Source: an uncultured Treponema sp. (GTDB lineage: Bacteria; Spirochaetota; Spirochaetia; Treponematales; Treponemataceae). From it: a stretch of DNA of 9,964 nt. This document shows positions 1-4,777 of this stretch, one piece after another. The position numbers were made by a program, and so were the translations under genes. The stretch covers positions 1 through 9,964 of the forward strand of contig CAMJAJ010000023.1 in NCBI GenBank assembly GCA_946403565.1, read 5' to 3'. The stretch's first letter is position 1, and each line of letters begins with the position of its first letter. The notes below the pieces were generated by a model, which worked only from the letters and a program-made list of their open reading frames with translations, was not told the origin of the DNA and made no database searches.

Positions 1-11
1 CTCGGCGGCAT

Positions 12-45
12 CCTCTAAAAACCGCTGAAAGCGAGTTTTTAGAGG
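12..45 (+). repeat. Strong AT-rich hairpin (inverted repeat) upstream of yggT
   Basis: An 11-bp perfect stem is formed by CCTCTAAAAAC (12-22) and GTTTTTAGAGG (35-45). The loop can itself fold (CGCT 23-26 with AGCG 30-33), giving one long hairpin. A TAA in frame 1 (16-18) lies in the left arm, so an upstream gene could end here with the hairpin as its terminator or 3' stabiliser. There is no clean T-tract beyond the right arm's own TTTTT. A second partial copy of the right arm, TTTAGAG, occurs at 51-57 and could pair with 13-19 instead. The yggT ribosome binding site follows at 71-76. It could be a terminator, a processing hairpin or a dispersed intergenic repeat; the sequence alone does not decide. 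Confidence 0.6.
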
Positions 46-81
46 TGCCCTTTAGAGAAGGTTTAGAACAGGAAGGTATAT

Positions 82-678
82 ATGCTTAGGACAGTTTTCG
101 CGATTCTCGCCTCTTTGACTTCGATTTACGCAATCATCTGCGTAGTGAGGATTGTCCTCACCTGGATTCCCAGCGCGACCTTCAGCCCTGTGACGAAGTT
201 CCTCGCGTCAATCTGCGACCCCTATCTGGATCTATTCCACGGCATACGCTGGATGCGGATGGGAAGCCTGGATTTCAGCCCGGCCATAGCCCTCTGCCTG
301 CTCGGGGCAGTCAGCACGATATTGAGCCACCTGGCCAACAGTTCAATCCTGCGCCTGGGGAACATACTTGCCCTGCTTGTGCAGACGACGGGAAGCATCG
401 TGTCCTCCGTCATAGGACTGATCATCCTGCTGTTCATAATCCGCCTGATAATGATCCTTATCTCGGGGGGCGCATTCTCCAGCAATCCCCTCACCTATCA
501 GATTGACCAGGCCCTCGGCCCGGTCGTAACCGCCATCTCGAGGACCTTCACCGGCGACAGGCAGATAAGCTACAAGATGGGAATCATCATCGCCATCGTC
601 ACGCTCATCGTCCTGAACCTCATCGTGCAGGTGGTGTTCGCCCTCCTGGCAGGAATACTGGCAGGGCTGCCCCTCTAG
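82..678 (+). CDS. YggT family integral membrane protein (two YggT repeats)
   Basis: A 198-residue, very hydrophobic protein with the architecture of the YggT/YlmG family: two tandem copies of a helix-loop-helix unit. The first unit (about residues 5-80) carries the family signature, with R23, LTWIP (26-30), the loop CDPYLDLF (45-52) and DFSPAIA (64-70). The second (about 105-190) has a matching arginine (R121) and the loop DQALGPVVTAISRTF (142-156) before the last long helix. Family members are inner-membrane proteins; roles proposed elsewhere include osmotic/potassium stress in E. coli and nucleoid or division-related roles in cyanobacteria and plastids. None of these can be assigned here. 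The ATG at 82 is supported by GGAAGG at 71-76. No promoter is evident between the upstream hairpin and the start, so it may be co-transcribed with the gene beyond the left edge. It converges on rpoN. Confidence 0.85.
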   Translation: MLRTVFAILASLTSIYAIICVVRIVLTWIPSATFSPVTKFLASICDPYLDLFHGIRWMRMGSLDFSPAIALCLLGAVSTILSHLANSSILRLGNILALLVQTTGSIVSSVIGLIILLFIIRLIMILISGGAFSSNPLTYQIDQALGPVVTAISRTFTGDRQISYKMGIIIAIVTLIVLNLIVQVVFALLAGILAGLPL

Positions 679-705
679 CGGATGCTGGGCGGAGGTGCTA
701 GGAGG
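672..705. other. Imperfect inverted repeat across two convergent stop codons
   Basis: The yggT stop (TAG, 676-678) and the rpoN stop (on the minus strand, 698-700) are only 19 bp apart. CTAGC (675-679) pairs with GCTAG (697-701), extended by CCT (672-674) with AGG (703-705) past one bulged base. The stem thus contains both stop codons. Neither side has a T-tract, so it is not a standard Rho-independent terminator. It may be chance, because both genes end in CTAG-containing sequence. Confidence 0.25.
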
Positions 706-2164
706 AAGACTCCTCCCGGTACTTGGCGACGGTACGGCGGGCAACCTTGATGCCCCGCTCCGCAAGGAGCTCGCTTATCTTCTGGTCGGAAAGCTTCTTC
801 TTTCCTTCCGCCGCCGGTGAACCGTAATACTCCCGGAGGATTTCCGCTATCGCCGCCTTCACCTTGTCCCGGCTTGTTCCCCCACCCTCCCCGTCAGCTC
901 CGACCGAACCGACAAAGAAATACTTCAGGGCAAAAAGCCCCCAGGGGCACTGGAGGTACTTGCTTCCCGCCATGCGCGACACGGTCGTCTCATGCACGCC
1001 AAGGACGGAGGCGACATCCTTCTGCCGGAACGCCACCAGGTGTCCGGGCCCTGACTCAAAGAACTCATGCTGCCGCTTCACGATCATGCAGGTCCCCCGC
1101 AGCAGGGTGTCCTGCCGCCCCTCCAGCGCGCTGATGAATTCCTTGGCCCGGCGTATTCCGCCGCTTATCACGCCGCCGCTGTCCTCGCCGGAAAAATGCG
1201 CGAACGCGGGGTTGACCGCAAGCTCCGGTATGCTGCCGCCCGCAAGGTAGACGCGCCAGGCAGCCCCCCCCTGCACGACGATTCCCTTCCCGAAATCCTC
1301 CTGCACGCCCTCCGCGTCTTCATCGGAAATCCGCTCCACATACACATCGGGTACGACATAGTGGGTGTCGCTTCCGTCGTAATCACGGGCCGGATAGGGG
1401 TCCAGGGTACGGATGAACGCAAGCGCGCCTTCCACCGCCTCCGCGTCCACGGTCATTCCGTCCCAGGAAGAAACCTCCGTCCCTCCAAAGAGCTTGGACT
1501 GCGCCTCAAAAAAAGCCCGCGACTTCCGCACGATGGAAGAAACGGTCGGAGGGTTCAGGAAATCAAAATGCCCGTCAAGCAGGAACAGGGCCAGCTGCGG
1601 CGCATCCGGACGCTGCCGGGACTGAACGAGCAGGCTTTCCTCCGTGTCCTTGCAGCAGCAGCCGGGAGGATCCAGGTGCTGCACGACCGCCAGCATCTTC
1701 TCCAGGGCGGCTTCCGCCTCCGGAACATCCTTGTCCAGCAGGGAAACGGGGGCCAGGATATGGAAGCCCCGGGAATCCAGGTTGCCGATAAGCCGCTCAC
1801 CTATCAGCATCTCCAGAGGGGAAAGCTCCTGCATGTGCAGCTGGGAAAGCAGGTGGTCCTGCAGGGACAGCCTTGTGTCCGCCTGGGCCTCCAGGGCGGC
1901 CTGGTGGCGGTCGCTTTCAAGCTCTCCTGCGGCGCTTGAAGACGAAAGCCTCGTGGCTCCCGTCCCGCCCCGCCGCAGATGCACGTTGCCACCCCTCACG
2001 TCCTTGGTTATCACCAGCGCAGGATTCTCCTGCACCTCGTTGTAGACGGCCTCGCGCAGGTCGTCGCTCCCCATGGAAAGGATTTCCAACGACTGTATCT
2101 GCGTCTGGCCCATGACCTGGACCTGAGACTGGCTCTGCCTCTGCGAAAGCTTTGATTCCGCCAT
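698..2164 (-). CDS. rpoN: RNA polymerase sigma-54 factor RpoN
   Basis: A 488-residue sigma-54, close to the normal family length. Region I is the glutamine-rich N-terminus (about residues 1-50, with GQTQIQSLEILSM and VQENPAL), the part that contacts enhancer-binding ATPases. The core-binding domain fills about 95-300. The DNA-binding helix-turn-helix is near 381-417 (DVASVLGVHETTVSRM, then KYLQCPWG and LKYFF). The RpoN box that reads the -24 element is intact as ARRTVAKYRE at 475-484. RpoN directs polymerase to -24/-12 promoters that need an AAA+ activator; no such activator lies in this window. The ATG at 2164 is 8 bp after the stop of the MATE gene, with no good Shine-Dalgarno of its own, so translation is probably coupled to the upstream gene. 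The region between about residues 55 and 95 is a low-complexity acidic/Ser/Gly linker. Confidence 0.95.
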   Translation of the reverse strand: MAESKLSQRQSQSQVQVMGQTQIQSLEILSMGSDDLREAVYNEVQENPALVITKDVRGGNVHLRRGGTGATRLSSSSAAGELESDRHQAALEAQADTRLSLQDHLLSQLHMQELSPLEMLIGERLIGNLDSRGFHILAPVSLLDKDVPEAEAALEKMLAVVQHLDPPGCCCKDTEESLLVQSRQRPDAPQLALFLLDGHFDFLNPPTVSSIVRKSRAFFEAQSKLFGGTEVSSWDGMTVDAEAVEGALAFIRTLDPYPARDYDGSDTHYVVPDVYVERISDEDAEGVQEDFGKGIVVQGGAAWRVYLAGGSIPELAVNPAFAHFSGEDSGGVISGGIRRAKEFISALEGRQDTLLRGTCMIVKRQHEFFESGPGHLVAFRQKDVASVLGVHETTVSRMAGSKYLQCPWGLFALKYFFVGSVGADGEGGGTSRDKVKAAIAEILREYYGSPAAEGKKKLSDQKISELLAERGIKVARRTVAKYREESSS

Positions 2165-2172
2165 TCAGCCCG

Positions 2173-3573
2173 TCACTTCTTGGTGAAGATCTTCTTCCAG
2201 TACAGCAGCAGCAGGATGATGGTGAGCATGATGGAGAGGAGGTCCGAGACCGGCCCCGCCCACAGGGCCCCTTCCACGCCCATAAACACGGGGAGGATCA
2301 GGGTCGCAGGAACCTGGAAGATGATCTGCTTGGACAGGGATAGCAGAGATGCCTGGGCCGGGTACCCGAGCGCCTGGAAGAAGATGCCGCTCATGATCTG
2401 CACGCCTGCCGTCGGAATGAGCATGAGGAAGATCCGCATGCACTTGACGGCGAATTCATTGTAGAGCTCGCTCTCAGAGCCGAATATGCTGATGACCGCC
2501 ATGGGCCTGAGCTGGGCAATCAGGAAGGCTACGACGCAGACCGCCGTGCACAGAACGGCGACGAGCTTGTAGCACTCCTTGACCCTTCCGTAACGTCCGC
2601 TGCCGTAGTTGTAGCCGAAAATCGGCTGGGCTCCGGCGGAAAGGCCTATGACGATGCTGATGATGATGGCGAAGACTTTCATCGTGATGCCGAGCGTCGT
2701 TATCGGGATGTCGGGCCCGTACTTGCTCTGCATGCCGTACTGCAAAAGGACGTTGTTGCGGGCGGCGATGGCGACGACCATGGACATCTGGGTGATGAAG
2801 CTGGATACCCCCAGGCGGGCGACCTTGGGAATGTAGCTGAAGCTTTTCTTCCACAGGGCCGAAGTCAGCTCCACGTTGCTCATCTTGTGGATGAAGTAAT
2901 AGACGTTCAGGACCGCGTTCACGAACTGGCCCAGTATCGTAGCCAGGGCCGCACCCTTTACCCCCCAGTGGAACACAAAGATGAAGAGGGGGTCGCACAC
3001 GAGGTTTATGACCGTGCCGGCAAAAAGCCCTATCATATTGTAGCGGGGGTTGCCGTCCGCCCGGATGAGGCTGGAGCCGCCCGCGCAGACCGCGAAGAAG
3101 GGAAGCCCGCAGGTGATTATCATTCCATAGTCGATGGCATAGGGAAGGATCGCGTCAGACGCGCCGAAGATGCGGCAGAGCTGGGGAAAGAAAAGCAGGT
3201 AGCCGGCGGCTATCAGGAGGCCGCCCACCGCGAAGCCCGTTATGCCCGCGAGGCTGCTCTTAGCGGCCTCCTCCCTCTTGTTCTCACCGAGCTTCAGGCT
3301 GAACATGGCCGCCGCACCGTCGCCAAACAGCAGGGAGAAGGCCATGGCGAACGCCGTCATCGGGAACACGACCGTGGTGGCCCCGTTCCCCAGGTAGCCG
3401 ACCCCCTGACCGATGAATATCTGGTCGATTATGTTGTAGAGGGCGTTCACGACCATCGAGACTATGCCCGGGACGGCGAATTTGACCAGAAGCCTACCTA
3501 TCTTCTCTGTTCCAAGGATGTTGTCCTTTACGCCGTTTTCCTTCGTTCTGTTTTCCGTAGCTTCCAAATCCAT
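2173..3573 (-). CDS. MATE family efflux transporter (MepA-like)
   Basis: A 466-residue multidrug and toxic compound extrusion transporter, normal in length, with about twelve hydrophobic helices in two six-helix halves. Family features include NALYNIIDQIFIG (43-55) in helix 1, GDGAAAMFSLKLGE (84-97), typical of the MepA-like branch, IRADGNPRYNM (170-180) in the first half, and GAQPIFGYNYGS (314-325) opening the second half. Such proteins exchange cationic or organic substrates for protons or sodium across the cytoplasmic membrane; the substrate cannot be read from sequence. The ATG at 3573 is the only sensible start: the preceding bases on the minus strand (CCCGCT) give no Shine-Dalgarno, and a promoter -10 lies just 7 nt upstream, implying a leaderless transcript. 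It is the first gene of a likely two-gene unit with rpoN. Confidence 0.92.
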   Translation of the reverse strand: MDLEATENRTKENGVKDNILGTEKIGRLLVKFAVPGIVSMVVNALYNIIDQIFIGQGVGYLGNGATTVVFPMTAFAMAFSLLFGDGAAAMFSLKLGENKREEAAKSSLAGITGFAVGGLLIAAGYLLFFPQLCRIFGASDAILPYAIDYGMIITCGLPFFAVCAGGSSLIRADGNPRYNMIGLFAGTVINLVCDPLFIFVFHWGVKGAALATILGQFVNAVLNVYYFIHKMSNVELTSALWKKSFSYIPKVARLGVSSFITQMSMVVAIAARNNVLLQYGMQSKYGPDIPITTLGITMKVFAIIISIVIGLSAGAQPIFGYNYGSGRYGRVKECYKLVAVLCTAVCVVAFLIAQLRPMAVISIFGSESELYNEFAVKCMRIFLMLIPTAGVQIMSGIFFQALGYPAQASLLSLSKQIIFQVPATLILPVFMGVEGALWAGPVSDLLSIMLTIILLLLYWKKIFTKK

Positions 3574-3579
3574 AGCGGG

Positions 3580-3608
3580 ATAATAGCAGTAAACGGGAAT
3601 AAATGCAA
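3580..3608 (-). promoter_or_regulatory. Promoter of the MATE-rpoN unit (leaderless)
   Basis: Reading the minus strand, TTGCAT (3608-3603) is followed after exactly 17 bp by TATTAT (3585-3580). The -10 is extended by TGC immediately before it (TGCTATTAT). The last base of the -10 is 3580, so a normal 7-nt spacing puts +1 at 3573, the A of the ATG start codon. No Shine-Dalgarno is present, which agrees with leaderless initiation. The -35 is weak (three of six consensus bases), as is common with an extended -10. Confidence 0.6.
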
Positions 3609-3614
3609 GGAAGC

Positions 3615-3738
3615 CGGACCGCCTGCAAACGATTCCGGACGGCCGCCTGCCGATTCGCCCCCGGGCGGGGCTCCTGCAAACGCCCTCGGACGGACCGCCT
3701 GCAAACGCCCTCGGACGGCCGCCTGCCGATTCGCCCCC
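3615..3738. repeat. Degenerate ~25-bp GC-rich tandem repeat array between divergent promoters
   Basis: The anchor CCTGC recurs at 3622, 3646, 3673, 3698 and 3722, at intervals of 24, 27, 25 and 24 bp. Two unit types alternate as A-B-A-A-B. Type A begins CCTGCAAACG and ends CGGACGG (3622, 3673, 3698). Type B begins CCTGCCGATTCGCCCCC (3646, 3722). At the larger scale, 3615-3662 and 3691-3738 are two 48-bp copies differing at only four adjacent bases. A more decayed copy may precede the array at about 3604-3621. Unit B at 3657-3671 contains a GCCCC/GGGGC palindrome. The array lies between the -35 boxes of the two outward promoters. Although it is open in one plus-strand frame, that translation is an arginine/proline-rich repeat with no ribosome binding site, so I treat it as non-coding. 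Confidence 0.8.
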
Positions 3739-3766
3739 TTTACATTTTTGGAAAAACTGTCATAAT
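3739..3766 (+). promoter_or_regulatory. Promoter of the hemolysin III-family gene (leaderless)
   Basis: TTTACA (3739-3744) is followed after 16 bp by CATAAT (3761-3766); each differs from consensus at one position. The spacing puts +1 at about 3773-3774, on the A of the ATG at 3774 or one to three bases before it. The bases before the ATG (GGGGT) are too close to act as a Shine-Dalgarno. The -35 starts immediately after the last repeat unit of the array. Confidence 0.65.
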
Positions 3767-3773
3767 ATGGGGT

Positions 3774-4631
3774 ATGGCAGATATATCCGCAATCATCACC
3801 CGCAAGTCGCTCAAAGCCAAGCAGAAGGCCGCAATCCGGACCGTGAAGGCACAGGCGAAGGAAAAGATAGAAAACCTCAAGAAGGAGTCGTTTGACAGCG
3901 AAGATGACGAGCCCGTCCTGAGCAAGGAGCAGAAGCGGATCCTGCGGTCCGAACGCCTGGCCGCCGGAATCGCCTACTCCGCCAAGATGCCCCGGGAATA
4001 CACCGTGGGAGAGGACATCTTCAACTCCATCAGCCACGGAATCGGGGCGGGCCTGAGCGTCGCCGCCCTGGTGCTGCTGATAATCCGGGCAATCAGCCAC
4101 TCCGTGCCGTCACGCATGGGCATCGCGATGTTCGCCTGCACGGTATTCGCCTCGTCCCTGTTCATCATGTACATCCTGTCCACCCTCTACCACGCGCTCA
4201 ACCCCTACGGGGCACGGAAGGTCTTTTCCATACTGACCCACGATGCGATATACTTCCTGATAGGGGGGACGTTCACGCCCTTCATACTGCTGGAACTTGG
4301 CAGCAGCAGCGGCTGGGTCGTCTTCGCCGTCCTCTGGCTGCTCGTCGCCGCGCTCATAGCGCTCTATTCGTCACTGGGCAAGAAGATACGGGCTTTCTCC
4401 ATAGCCGCCTACCTGGTCCTCGGCTGGACCTTCATACTGCTTTTTACCGCGTTTGAACTGGGAGGCCTGCCCCTGCTGAGCGCGAGGCTGCTGCTGGTCG
4501 GGGCCATCCTGTACACCTTCGGCGGCATCTTCTTCCTCATGCCGAAGTACAAGTGGTGCCACAGCGTGTTCCACCTGTTCGCGCTGGCCGGAAGCACGCT
4601 GCACTTCTTCGCCGTCTGGCATCTTTTCTAA
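3774..4631 (+). CDS. Hemolysin III / PAQR (TrhA) family membrane protein
   Basis: A 285-residue protein of the hemolysin III / adiponectin-receptor-like family. The membrane domain spans about residues 80-285 with seven hydrophobic helices. The conserved set that surrounds the metal site is present: E80 with NSISH (84-88), STLYH (136-140), HDAIYFLIGGTFTPF (156-170) and the final HSVFH (263-267), giving H140, H263 and H267. The usual D-H pair before the third helix reads T-H-D here. Bacterial members are linked to membrane fluidity or lipid homeostasis; the hemolysin name is historical and does not show toxicity. The first ~75 residues are an additional lysine- and glutamate-rich, probably helical cytoplasmic segment. 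The frame stays open further upstream to 3603, but that stretch is the repeat array; the ATG at 3774 fits the promoter and family better. A terminator follows directly. Confidence 0.85.
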   Translation: MADISAIITRKSLKAKQKAAIRTVKAQAKEKIENLKKESFDSEDDEPVLSKEQKRILRSERLAAGIAYSAKMPREYTVGEDIFNSISHGIGAGLSVAALVLLIIRAISHSVPSRMGIAMFACTVFASSLFIMYILSTLYHALNPYGARKVFSILTHDAIYFLIGGTFTPFILLELGSSSGWVVFAVLWLLVAALIALYSSLGKKIRAFSIAAYLVLGWTFILLFTAFELGGLPLLSARLLLVGAILYTFGGIFFLMPKYKWCHSVFHLFALAGSTLHFFAVWHLF

Positions 4632-4651
4632 CGGAACATTCAGGGATAATC

Positions 4652-4682
4652 AGGGGCCGGTCAAAAGCCGGCCCCTCCTTTT
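4652..4682 (+). terminator. Rho-independent terminator after the hemolysin III gene
   Basis: A 9-bp perfect GC-rich stem, AGGGGCCGG (4652-4660) with CCGGCCCCT (4668-4676), has a 7-nt loop and is followed by CCTTTT. It lies 20 bp after the TAA at 4629-4631. The T-tract is short but the stem is strong. On the minus strand no T-tract follows, so it should act mainly on the plus-strand transcript. Between here and the kinase stop (4778) there is another small hairpin, CGGCCC (4741-4746) with GGGCCG (4750-4755), that might belong to the kinase transcript, but it lacks an adjacent T-tract. Confidence 0.7.
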
Positions 4683-4777
4683 GAAGCCGCCCCATTCGTA
4701 CAGCGGGCCGGTCCGGCAGTAAAAGCCCCCTCAGAGCAGACGGCCCAAAGGGCCGCATCGGGAAAGGCCGCCGGCCC

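Noticed and set aside
3..89. An open frame from position 3 to a TAG at 87-89, overlapping the yggT start by 8 nt, could be the C-terminus of an upstream gene.
   Set aside because: It reads through both arms of a strong hairpin, and frame 1 offers a stop at 16-18 instead. Too short to choose between them; not listed as a gene.
1067..1939. A long plus-strand open frame (290 codons) opposite rpoN.
   Set aside because: It is an antisense shadow in GC-rich DNA; rpoN on the other strand has a complete set of family motifs.
3615..3738. Repeat array considered as a CRISPR.
   Set aside because: The units are contiguous and degenerate, with no unique spacers of constant length and no cas genes nearby.
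3603..3773. In-frame extension of the hemolysin III gene through the repeat array, adding 57 residues.
   Set aside because: The added sequence is a translated arginine-rich repeat with no ribosome binding site, and the promoter at 3739-3766 lies inside it. The ATG at 3774 is better.
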